Source: Polyodon spathula
Lineage: Eukaryota > Chordata > Actinopteri > Acipenseriformes > Polyodontidae
DNA length: 64,000 nt
Direction of reading: 5' to 3'
Assembly: GCF_017654505.1 (NCBI RefSeq)
Contig: NC_054558.1
Coordinates: forward strand, 12,441,825-12,505,824
The translations under genes and the position numbers were made by a program. Positions within the stretch are counted from its first letter, which is position 1, and every line of letters starts with the position of its first letter. The notes under the pieces were generated by a model that did not search any database, was not told the DNA's origin, and saw nothing but the letters and a program-made list of their open reading frames with translations. This document shows, piece after piece, positions 21,271 through 33,500 of this stretch.

Positions 21271-23783
21271 TCTGTGGAAACCCTATGAATCACACTTTTT
21301 TTGGTCAGAAAAGCTGTGGATATTCATATTTATGCCATGTCTAGAAGCAGATCTTTACCAATCAATGAAAATCATTCCTTGGGCATGCTTCAATATTGTC
21401 AACATTCACATCGTGTTGCCAGTCAGATGGGTTTTCATCGATCCAGAATAATCCAAAAAGAATATTATCCAAACTGAGATTCCAAAAACCCAAACTAGTG
21501 AAATATTAGTATTTCTATTGCTTTTATGATCATTTTTTTTTTATTGTGGGAAAAGTATCATATACCAACATAGAGAATCCCTAATTTACATTTTTCACCC
21601 CCCTGCCTCCTCCAGCATTATAGAAAAACAGAAAAACATTAACAGTGCCAAGGTCCTTTCCACCACCCACCTCCCCCCAAAAAATCCACACAGAAGATCT
21701 CCACCCATTACAGCCACAGATGAAAGAACCCCCCCCAAAAAAAAGAAGGAGGATTAGAAAAAGGTCTCCTGTTCTTCCAACCCACAAAACCCAGAACACA
21801 GGACCGGATAAGAGCAAATCCAACACCTCCCACCTGAAACACCTGCCCCCCAACCCCACCAATACAACAACTGTCAGCATGACCAAAATTACCCTGAGGG
21901 GGCTTGTTGTGAGCTAAACCACCTCGTAAAACAGCTGCAAATTGAACAACTGTGGACAACATGTCACTATATTAAACAAGAAGAAATGCAGTGTACATTA
22001 TTCTATTAACATCCATTACCAGGCAATGATACAGCAGGGACAAGGACAACGTGAGCGAAGTAAGAGCTCTGAGAAAAATCTAAACATCAAACAGTGTCGT
22101 TTTGAATGAACACAGTAGTAGATCTTGAAGGGAAATAGTTTCCATTTACCAATAAAGAATTAAACTTAAGGACTAAGTCTAATTAGAGTAAAGATTGTCA
22201 TCAACAATAATATTAGTACCAAAGATAGTAATAAAGATTGTAGAAATAAATACAGCCACGTATCCAAATCATTAATAATGAACTGCAGAAATGTTCCTGA
22301 CAGGGTTATCATACCCTTTGCAGTGTAGAGATCTCTTTGAGGTCCTTGCGTAATAACTATATCAATATCAAATAACCAATAGAAGCAATGTTTACATTTC
22401 CGTAACTTAATGTCTTTATAGTTATACCAGAAACAACAAGTGAAAATGTGCAAAGCTGCCGGGTCACAAACAGACATAGAAAGATCTTTCCACTTCAATC
22501 CACTGAAGGGACGAGAAATAGCAAGCCCGAGCACAGTTAGTTCATCAGTACAGGTGTGACGCAGAATTCAGTGCCCATGGAAATCACTTCCCTGCTTATT
22601 TTACTGCATGCAAACAGGTGGTCTTGAGATTTGTCCTCCACACCTTCACCAAGGTTTGTTTAGGACAAGTCCCGAAGTCAACAATTTTTTTTTCTTGTGA
22701 GGGTGAGGATTAGGGTAAGGGTGAGGGTTATGATAAGGGTGAGGGTTATTCTATATGTGGTCGATTAAAAAAAAAGAGTGATCAAAAAACATAATCGTAT
22801 CCTGAATCCATTGAGCAGTAAATGAAGCAGTCTCATCAGGAGGGCTGAAAGACAGATGCTCCCCACAATGGTTGATTTTCAAGACAGCTTAAAAAAGACA
22901 AATCTAAACAAACATGTTTTTACCTACACAGCTTTATATCATCGTGTATATTGAATCATATTAAAATTGAATATCTTCTGGCAAATGATTATGGGACAGT
23001 TAACTAGATTTCAACTGCCACTAAGCTACATAAAACAAAAAAATTAACATTGAAAAATATTCTTTAATTTCTAATCCAATGTGCTTCAGTGCTGATATAT
23101 TTTTCTCCCAACAGCAGCACACATTTCTGTGGTGTCACACCATAAAAAGTCTGTAGATGTCTATATTACTCTCGTTGTATTTACTAGTATAGCCTGAATT
23201 ACAAAGATGTACAGGACTGCCATGACTGTTGCTGTTTGTGTTCAGTTGTTCTGCTAGTGACCCTAATGTGTCTCCTTCAACTCCCCCTACACATGAAGTT
23301 CACAGCTGAAAAGACCACAGTGTGGATTTCTCCCATGACTCAGAACTACATTCGCTGTTGATCAGTGATATTGGTTTGATTAAGATCATAAGAAAGGATT
23401 ACAAACCAGAGGCAGCTGTTCAGATCAGCCTGCTTACTTTGCTGCTAGCAGCTTTTTTTATTAAATAAACTAATCAAACTGTTTCTTAAAGAATTCTGAT
23501 TTGCCTCAAATGATAAATGTTCGCACTCATTACAAACACTGAGCAGTCAGCGTTAACTTTATATTTAAAGTGAACTTGACAATTGAACTGATGTGGATGT
23601 AAACTGTAGGTTCTTCCTGTAGGAGGAGACACTGAATGAAATAGTGTTCTCCATTTCTGAAATACATTAACCAATAGAAAGCAGAACTCGTCCACTTGAC
23701 ACGTGCCTTTCAGTCCCCTAAAACAATCATTACTACATTGTTTATATCAAGCGTAGGCTATTACACCAGCGCTACTACAGAAC
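21271..23783. other. V7-V8 spacer
   Basis: No V remnant or known element. 21,645-21,917 is open on + for 90 codons with a Pro/Lys/Arg-rich peptide (PPPKKRRRIRKR); this comes from C- and A-rich DNA and has no recognised domain. 22,695-22,750 is a degenerate GGGTTA/GGGTGA tract. Confidence 0.5.
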
Positions 23784-24229
23784 ATGGAACAGGGCCTTCT
23801 GTTCATCGCTGTTACTTCATTAATCTTTGGTATGCATTTACGTATTCACACATTTAGCGCGTTTTTATTTTATTTTCGATAGAAAGTACATTTAAATCAT
23901 CGATATATTCATTTATTTTCAGGATGCAACACAGAAGACTCGGTGACTCAGTCTCCAATCAAACTGGACGTTGTTGAAGGACACACGTTCAATCTAAGCT
24001 GTTCCTATGATACGGCGACTTCAACCCCGTACCTCTTCTGGTATATTCAATACCTCAATGGACCTCCCAAATATATGATTCGTAGAGATTTTATAGGTAA
24101 CAAAGATAATGCTGATGGATACGGGAAAAGATTTGACGCCACTCTCAACACAACTTCCAAAACCGTCCCTTTAACAATACAACAGACAGAGCTGTCTGAC
24201 TCTGCCTTATATTACTGTGTGCTGAAGCC
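23784..24229 (+). CDS. V8: TCR alpha/delta variable segment, intact
   Basis: Leader exon 23,784-23,829 (MEQGLLFIAVTSLIF plus one base, GTATGC donor), a 93-base intron, V exon 23,923-24,229 after TTTTCAG. V domain: EDSVTQSPIKLDVVEG, Cys in LSCSYD, Trp in LFWYIQ, framework 3 with KRFDATLN and VPLTIQQ, second Cys in DSALYYC, ending CVLKP. Open throughout, with a perfect-length RSS. V9 is its degraded sister. Functional candidate. Confidence 0.92.
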
Positions 24230-24268
24230 CACAGTGACAATGAACAACTGCAGAGCTTCACAAAAACA
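24230..24268 (+). promoter_or_regulatory. V8 recombination signal (23-RSS)
   Basis: Consensus CACAGTG at 24,230-24,236, 23-base spacer, nonamer ACAAAAACA at 24,260-24,268. Confidence 0.92.
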
Positions 24269-25605
24269 CAGCAGACAGAGATTGTGGTGCGCCAGTTCAA
24301 TTGCTTGATAAACTACACGAGATAACCAGACTTAATAATTCAGGGTTTAAAAGTAAATGAGTATGAACAACATTGCCCTCCCCTCTTACACTCAACTATT
24401 TCCATTGTCTCTGGGAGACCGAAGTTCCCACCGCACCTAGGTGATATGTTGGCTGATTATATCTGTATGTATGTATGTATGTATGTCTGTATGTATGTGT
24501 GTATGTATGTGTGTATGTATGTATGTATGAACACCTTTCCCCAAGTTAAACGGTTTTCTGGGTTTTGTCTCACTTGAGATCTTAATAACCCAATTGAACA
24601 ACTTACCCAACTGAACTAAATATTTACCAATTGAACACACTTTATCCCTGAAATCTTTGCAATCGTCAACTGTAAAGACAATTGATCATAAATAAGTAAA
24701 TGTCTAGCTAAGGAATATGATCAATAAAATGAATTGACATCTTAAGCTGTAACAAAGCAAGAATATCCTGCGGCTGTTGAGCTACACTGCGGTCTGGTGT
24801 TCCTGTCACACAGCGAATTCCAGAACTGTACTGGCGTCTCATGCTGGTCTAGGGGAGCTGTCCACACGTGGATGGTTCTGAAAGCTGGTTTTGGAAACGT
24901 TACTGGATCTCCCCTGAACATATTGGGGAGCACCAGGAAAGAGGAAAGACTAAAGGGATCACTTAGGTATTGCTCATTTAAATTGCTGCATAACACAAGC
25001 TATTACATACTGACATATTCAGATATGACGTGATAACCAAGTACACAGAATATACCGGAAAAAGTCGGCTTTTACAATACTTATTTTTTTAGTTGTACTT
25101 GCTGTTGAAATAAGTCCAAGCACCAATAATGTATACCATAATTTAATAACAGAAACATAAAAATAAATTATTAGCAAACATTTTCCTTTAGAAAGAATGC
25201 AAAACTAAGGTGATGAAACTGACACTTAGAAGTACAAGTGGTAATGCATTTGTGTATTTATTTTAGCACTGCTGTCTTTTTTCTAATGCACTAATCGTGT
25301 TCTGCTCTAATAGATAAATACATGTATAACAGTTAGCCTGTTTGTCTGAACTTACTATGAAGTGAACGAAAAACAAATACAAATAGTGAACAGTGTAAAG
25401 TGTCAGGTTACAGATGATGGAAGATCTTCTTGAGGGAGGCGCTACTGTAGCATCGGCACGGGTTCTGATAAGCAGTTGAAATGACATCCATCATGAAGAG
25501 AAACTCCTGATGACAGTATAACAGGTAACAAGGCACTCTGAGGGTTTAAATCTGAAAAGAGTTCACTGCTGCATGACGCTTAAACATTGTGCTACGCTGT
25601 GTAGC
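24269..25605. other. V8-V9 spacer
   Basis: A (GTAT)n/(TATG)n microsatellite occupies about 24,462-24,530. Otherwise no recognisable gene or element; the 78-codon frame at 24,797-25,033 has no known domain. Confidence 0.5.
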
Positions 25606-26735
25606 ATGGCATGTACTCGTGGCATTCTCATTATCTGTGCTATAGTTTGTTTTGGTATGTATGTTTGTTTGTATGTATGTATGTATAAGAACATAAGAAA
25701 GTTTACAAACGAGAGGAGGCCATTCAGCCCATCTTGCTCGTTTGGTTGTTAGTAGCTTATTGATCCCAGAATCTCATCAAGCAGCTTCTGGAAGGATCCC
25801 AGGGTGTCAGCTTCAACAACATTACTGGGGAGTTGATACCAGACCCTCACAATTCTCTGTGTAAAAAAGTGCCTCCTATTTTCTGTTCTGAATGCCCCTT
25901 TGTCTAATCTCCATTTGTGACCCCTGGTCCTTGTTTCTTTTTTCAGGCTGAAAAAGTCCCTTGGGTCGACAATGTCAATACCTTTTAGAATTTTGAATGC
26001 TTGAATTAGGTCGCCACGTATTCGTCTTTGTTCAAGACTGAACAGATTCAATTCTTTTAGCCTGTCTGCATATGACATGCCTTTTAAGCCTGGAATAATT
26101 CTGGTCGCTCTTCTTTGCACTCTTTCTAGAGCAGCAATATCTTTTTTATAGGGAGGTGACCAGAACTGCACACAATATTCAAGATGAGGTCTTACTAGTG
26201 CATTGTACAGTTTTAACATTACTTCCCTTGATTTAAATTCAACACTTTTCACAATGTATCCGAACATCTTGTTAGCCTTTTTTATAGCTTCCCCACATTG
26301 TCTAGATGAAGACATTTCTGAGTCAACAAAAACTCCTAGGTCTTTTTCATATGTATGTATGTATGTATGTATGTATTATTGCTGTTTGTTTGTGTGTTTT
26401 CAAATATTTTTTTCTTTATTTGTTTTCCAGAACGCAGAGCTGAAGACACGGTGACTCAGCCTCCAGGCAATATGAACGCTGTTGAAGGACAATCAGTAAC
26501 ATTCGACTGTAAATACAGTACTAGCGGTTCCTCACCGGATCTATTCTGGTACATACAGCACCCAAATGGGTCCCCGAGGTATGTGTTGAGAAGAGATACT
26601 TTTGGAACACGAGAGAACGCTGATGAATTCAAAGGCAGATTTGATGCATTTCTCAACAAAACTTAAAAAAAAGTCCCTATAACAATACAGCAGACAGAGC
26701 TGTCTGACTGCCGTGCATTACTGTGCGCTGAGGCC
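25606..26735 (+). pseudogene. V9: TCR V pseudogene with CR1 in its intron
   Basis: Leader exon 25,606-25,654 is intact (MACTRGILIICAIVCF plus one base). The intron has grown to 776 bases by a minus-strand CR1 inserted into a (TATG)n run. V exon 26,431-26,735: ERRAEDTVTQPPGN, Cys in FDCKYS, Trp in LFWYIQ. In framework 3, where V8 reads ACTTCCAAA, V9 has ACTTAAAAA, a nonsense change with the TAA at 26,664-26,666. A net 2-base deletion in CTGTCTGACTGCC breaks the frame before the second Cys. The RSS is perfect, so it may still rearrange but cannot encode a V domain. Confidence 0.88.
25686..26348 (-). mobile_element. 5'-truncated CR1 inside the V9 intron
   Basis: Minus-strand copy of the CR1 3' part: the last 188 codons of ORF2 are open (26,315-25,749), starting MSSSRQCGEAIKK and ending at the natural LLDEILGSISY terminus, then the 3' end and AAGAACATAAGAAAG tail. 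It has the intact T6 run, where the other two copies have T7. Its 5' end (ATGAAAAAGACCTAGG) abuts (ATAC)n, so insertion was into the microsatellite and a target duplication cannot be seen. Confidence 0.9.
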
Positions 26736-26774
26736 CACAGTGACAATGTGATATTGAAGAGCTTCACAAAAACA
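26736..26774 (+). promoter_or_regulatory. V9 recombination signal (23-RSS)
   Basis: CACAGTG at 26,736-26,742, 23-base spacer, ACAAAAACA at 26,766-26,774, identical in layout to V8. Confidence 0.9.
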
Positions 26775-27544
26775 CAGCACCCCGAGAATACACGAGAATA
26801 CATCAGAGGAATATGTAAAACTGTTTTATATAGAAAAGTTTTTTGTTTGTTTGTTTAACTCGGTGGTGATGTGTTCTTTCGTTTTATTATCCTTATTATC
26901 ATAAGACCACATTTAACAATAATATATTTATAACAGTTTTTAGAAAAGATACTGAATCAGTAAAATTCCATTCAAAGTTTATTCTCACAGAAGGAGAGCC
27001 ATGGGTATTTACTCCGGCCCAAGAGAAATTTTGATACAAAAACAGCGGGCAAACATGGCACAGATAACAAGGTAGCATGTTTTCCAAATAATACATATAG
27101 AATAAGTAACTGGGGTGTTTCAGGGGTTAAATCGTTTTGGGCCACTTATTTCGAAGTTGATTCTCACAGGGGGGGGGGGGTAAGATAGACAATGAAATCT
27201 ATATTACTTTAATAATACAAACGAAACTCCAATTATATACTTTGACGACACATGTTGTACTAGCTGTTCTACCAACATTATCAATATATAAAAATCCATT
27301 ATCTAAAATATATTTTATTAACTAATGTCAGTTAGAAGCCCTGATTAAAGTGATATTCATCGGGGAAGTTTCGGACTATAAGTCTTTTTATTTGTCAAAA
27401 AAAACTTGTGGTTTAAGAAGCACCAACAAAACAAAATTTGTTTAAGGATCTTACAACTACTACAATTACTAGAGTCGACGGACGGCTACTCAGTGCTGCC
27501 AAAATTCCTAGAGACCGTACACGGAATCTGACACAAGACGTATA
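26775..27544. other. V9-satellite spacer
   Basis: AT-rich; a G run at 27,170-27,180. No gene or known element recognised. Confidence 0.5.
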
Positions 27545-30500
27545 CTAGTGGAAAACAGCACAATATTTATCTGCATACCCTGCTAGAGAAAACAGTACAC
27601 ATGAATCTGTACCTGCTGGTAACTATCCCCCTGCACTCTACTAGAGAAAACAGCACACATGAATCTGTACCTGCTGGTAACTATCCCCCTGCACTCTACT
27701 AGAGAAAACAGCACACATGAATCTGTACCTGCTGGTAACTATCCCCCTGCACTCTACTAGAGAAAACAGCACACATGAATCTGTACCTGCTGGTAACTAT
27801 CCCCCTGCACTCTACTAGAGAAAACAGCACATATGAATCTGTACCTGCTGGTAACTATCCCCCTGCACTCTACTAGAGAAAACAGCACACATGAATCTGT
27901 ACCTGCTGGTAACTATCCCCCTGCACTCTACTAGAGAAAACAGCACACATGAATCTGTACCTGCTGGTAACTATCCCCCTGCACTCTACTAGAGAAAACA
28001 GCACACATGAATCTGTACCTGCTGGTAACTATCCCCCTGCACTCTACTAGAGAAAACAGCACACATGAATCTGTACCTGCTGGTAACTATCCCCCTGCAC
28101 TCTACTAGAGAAAACAGCACACATGAATCTGTACCTGCTGGTAACTATCCCCCTGCACTCTACTAGAGAAAACAGCACACATGAATCTGTACCTGCTGGT
28201 AACTATCCCCCTGCACTCTACTAGAGAAAACAGCACACATGAATCTGTACCTGCTGGTAACTATCCCCCTGCACTCTACTAGAGAAAACAGCACACATGA
28301 ATCTGTACCTGCTGGTAACTATCCCCCTGCACTCTACTAGAGAAAACAGCACACATGAATCTGTACCTGCTGGTAACTATCCCCCTGCACTCTACTAGAG
28401 AAAACAGCACACATGAATCTGTACCTGCTGGTAACTATCCCCCTGCACTCTACTAGAGAAAACAGCACACATGAATCTGTACCTGCTGGTAACTATCCCC
28501 CTGCACTCTACTAGAGAAAACAGCACACATGAATCTGTACCTGCTGGTAACTATCCCCCTGCACTCTACTAGAGAAAACAGCACACATGAATCTGTACCT
28601 GCTGGTAACTATCCCCCTGCACTCTACTAGAGAAAACAGCACACATGAATCTGTACCTGCTGGTAACTATCCCCCTGCACTCTACTAGAGAAAACAGCAC
28701 ACATGAATCTGTACCTGCTGGTAACTATCCCCCTGCACTCTACTAGAGAAAACAGCACACATGAATCTGTACCTGCTGGTAACTATCCCCCTGCACTCTA
28801 CTAGAGAAAACAGCACACATGAATCTGTACCTGCTGGTAACTATCCCCCTGCACTCTACTAGAGAAAACAGCACACATGAATCTGTACCTGCTGGTAACT
28901 ATCCCCCTGCACTCTACTAGAGAAAACAGCACACATGAATCTGTACCTGCTGGTAACTATCCCCCTGCACTCTACTAGAGAAAACAGCACACATGAATCT
29001 GTACCTGCTGGTAACTATCCCCCTGCACTCTACTAGAGAAAACAGCACACATGAATCTGTACCTGCTGGTAACTATCCCCCTGCACTCTACTAGAGAAAA
29101 CAGCACACATGAATCTGTACCTGCTGGTAACTATCCCCCTGCACTCTACTAGAGAAAACAGCACACATGAATCTGTACCTGCTGGTAACTATCCCCCTGC
29201 ACTCTACTAGAGAAAACAGCACACATGAATCTGTACCTGCTGGTAACTATCCCCCTGCACTCTACTAGAGAAAACAGCACACATGAATCTGTACCTGCTG
29301 GTAACTATCCCCCTGCACTCTACTAGAGAAAACAGCACACATGAATCTGTACCTGCTGGTAACTATCCCCCTGCACTCTACTAGAGAAAACAGCACACAT
29401 GAATCTGTACCTGCTGGTAACTATCCCCCTGCACTCTACTAGAGAAAACAGCACACATGAATCTGTACCTGCTGGTAACTATCCCCCTGCACTCTACTAG
29501 AGAAAACAGCACACATGAATCTGTACCTGCTGGTAACTATCCCCCTGCACTCTACTAGAGAAAACAGCACACATGAATCTGTACCTGCTGGTAACTATCC
29601 CCCTGCACTCTACTAGAGAAAACAGCACACATGAATCTGTACCTGCTGGTAACTATCCCCCTGCACTCTACTAGAGAAAACAGCACACATGAATCTGTAC
29701 CTGCTGGTAACTATCCCCCTGCACTCTACTAGAGAAAACAGCACACATGAATCTGTACCTGCTGGTAACTATCCCCCTGCACTCTACTAGAGAAAACAGC
29801 ACACATGAATCTGTACCTGCTGGTAACTATCCCCCTGCACTCTACTAGAGAAAACAGCACACATGAATCTGTACCTGCTGGTAACTATCCCCCTGCACTC
29901 TACTAGAGAAAACAGCACACATGAATCTGTACCTGCTGGTAACTATCCCCCTGCACTCTACTAGAGAAAACAGCACACATGAATCTGTACCTGCTGGTAA
30001 CTATCCCCCTGCACTCTACTAGAGAAAACAGCACACATGAATCTGTACCTGCTGGTAACTATCCCCCTGCACTCTACTAGAGAAAACAGCAAACATGAAT
30101 CTGTACCTGCTGGTAACTATCCCCCTGCACTCTACTAGAGAAAACAGCACACATGAATCTGTACCTGCTGGTAACTATCCCCCTGCACTCTACTAGAGAA
30201 AACAGCACACATGAATCTGTACCTGCTGGTAACTATCCCCCTGCACTCTACTAGAGAAAACAGCACACATGAATCTGTACCTGCTGGTAACTATCCCCCT
30301 GCACTCTACTAGAGAAAACAGCACACATGAATCTGTACCTGCTGGTAACTATCCCCCTGCACTCTACTAGAGAAAACAGCACACATGAATCTGTACCTGC
30401 TGGTAACTATCCCCCTGCACTCTACTAGAGAAAACAGCACACATGAATCTGTACCTGCTGGTAACTATCCCCCTGCACTCTACTAGAGAAAACAGCACAC

Positions 30501-33500
30501 ATGAATCTGTACCTGCTGGTAACTATCCCCCTGCACTCTACTAGAGAAAACAGCACACATGAATCTGTACCTGCTGGTAACTATCCCCCTGCACTCTACT
30601 AGAGAAAACAGCACACATGAATCTGTACCTGCTGGTAACTATCCCCCTGCACTCTACTAGAGAAAACAGCACACATGAATCTGTACCTGCTGGTAACTAT
30701 ATCCCCCTGCACTCTACTAGAGAAAACAGCACACATGAATCTGTACCTGCTGGTAACTATCCCCCTGCACTCTACTAGAGAAAACAGCACACATGAATCT
30801 GTACCTGCTGGTAACTATCCCCCTGCACTCTACTAGAGAAAACAGCACACATGAATCTGTACCTGCTGGTAACTATCCCCCTGCACTCTACTAGAGAAAA
30901 CAGCACACATGAATCTGTACCTGCTGGTAACTATCCCCCTGCACTCTACTAGAGAAAACAGCACACATGAATCTGTACCTGCTGGTAACTATCCCCCTGC
31001 ACTCTACTAGAGAAAACAGCACACATGAATCTGTACCTGCTGGTAACTATCCCCCTGCACTCTACTAGAGAAAACAGCACACATGAATCTGTACCTGCTG
31101 GTAACTATCCCCCTGCACTCTACTAGAGAAAACAGCACACATGAATCTGTACCTGCTGGTAACTATCCCCCTGCACTCTACTAGAGAAAACAGCACACAT
31201 GAACTATGCCCCTAATCTGTATCCCCCTCACTCTACTAGAGAAAACAGCACACATGAATCTGTACCTGCTGGTAACTATCCCCCTGCACTCTACTAGAGA
31301 AAACAGCACACATGAATCTGTACCTGCTGGTAACTATCCCCCTGCACTCTACTAGAGAAAACAGCACACATGAATCTGTACCTGCTGGTAACTATCCCCC
31401 TGCACTCTACTAGAGAAAACAGCACACATGAATCTGTACCTGCTGGTAACTATCCCCCTGCACTCTACTAGAGAAAACAGCACACATGAATCTGTACCTG
31501 CTGGTAACTATCCCCCTGCACTCTACTAGAGAAAACAGCACACATGAATCTGTACCTGCTGGTAACTATCCCCCTGCACTCTACTAGAGAAAACAGCACA
31601 CATGAATCTGTACCTGCTGGTAACTATCCCCCTGCACTCTACTAGAGAAAACAGCACACATGAATCTGTACCTGCTGGTAACTATCCCCCTGCACTCTAC
31701 TAGAGAAAACAGCACACATGAATCTGTACCTGCTGGTAACTATCCCCCTGCACTCTACTAGAGAAAACAGCACACATGAATCTGTACCTGCTGGTAACTA
31801 TCCCCCTGCACTCTACTAGAGAAAACAGCACACATGAATCTGTACCTGCTGGTAACTATCCCCCTGCACTCTACTAGAGAAAACAGCACACATGAATCTG
31901 TACCTGCTGGTAACTATCCCCCTGCACTCTACTAGAGAAAACAGCACACATGAATCTGTACCTGCTGGTAACTATCCCCCTGCACTCTACTAGAGAAAAC
32001 AGCACACATGAATCTGTACCTGCTGGTAACTATCCCCCTGCACTCTACTAGAGAAAACAGCACACATGAATCTGTACCTGCTGGTAACTATCCCCCTGCA
32101 CTCTACTAGAGAAAACAGCACACATGAATCTGTACCTGCTGGTAACTATCCCCCTGCACTCTACTAGAGAAAACAGCACACATGAATCTGTACCTGCTGG
32201 TAACTATCCCCCTGCCCCTACTGAGAAAACACTCTACTAGAGAAAACAGCACACATGAATCTGTACCTGCTGGTAACTATCCCCCTGCACTCTACTAGAG
32301 AAAACAGCACACATGAATCTGTACCTGCTGGTAACTATCCCCCTGCACTCTACTAGAGAAAACAGCACACATGAATCTGTACCTGCTGGTAACTATCCCC
32401 CTGCACTCTACTAGAGAAAACAGCACAACATGAATCTGTACCTGCTGGTAACTATCCCCCTGCACTCTACTAGAGAAAACAGCACACATGAATCTGTACC
32501 TGCTGGTAACTATCCCCCTGCACTCTACTAGAGAAAACAGCACACATGAATCTGTACCTGCTGGTAACTATCCCCCTGCACTCTACTAGAGAAAACAGCA
32601 CACATGAATCTGTACCTGCTGGTAACTATCCCCCTGCACTCTACTAGAGAAAACAGCAAACATGAATCTGTACCTGCTGGTAACTATCCCCCTGCACTCT
32701 ACTAGAGAAAACAGCACACATGAATCTGTACCTGCTGGTAACTATCCCCCTGCACTCTACTAGAGAAAACAGCACACATGAATCTGTACCTGCTGGTAAC
32801 TATCCCCCTGCACTCTACTAGAGAAAACAGCACACATGAATCTGTACCTGCTGGTAACTATCCCCCTGCACTCTACTAGAGAAAACAGCACACATGAATC
32901 TGTACCTGCTGGTAACTATCCCCCTGCACTCTACTAGAGAAAACAGCACACATGAATCTGTACCTGCTGGTAACTATCCCCCTGCACTCTACTAGAGAAA
33001 ACAGCACACATGAATCTGTACCTGCTGGTAACTATCCCCCTGCACTCTACTAGAGAAAACAGCACACATGAATCTGTACCTGCTGGTAACTATCCCCCTG
33101 CACTCTACTAGAGAAAACAGCACACATGAATCTGTACCTGCTGGTAACTATCCCCCTGCACTCTACTAGAGAAAACAGCACACATGAATCTGTACCTGCT
33201 GGTAACTATCCCCCTGCACTCTACTAGAGAAAACAGCACACATGAATCTGTACCTGCTGGTAACTATCCCCCTGCACTCTACTAGAGAAAACAGCACACA
33301 TGAATCTGTACCTGCTGGTAACTATCCCCCTGCACTCTACTAGAGAAAACAGCACACATGAATCTGTACCTGCTGGTAACTATCCCCCTGCACTCTACTA
33401 GAGAAAACAGCACACATGAATCTGTACCTGCTGGTAACTATCCCCCTGCACTCTACTAGAGAAAACAGCACACATGAATCTGTACCTGCTGGTAACTATC

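Noticed and set aside
21645..21917. Pro/Lys/Arg-rich 90-codon ORF that could be a basic nuclear or Gag-like protein
   Set aside because: Composition follows C- and A-rich DNA; no domain, and the minus strand is equally open.
24797..25033. 78-codon ORF between V8 and V9
   Set aside because: No signal, no Ig-domain pattern and no known family recognised.
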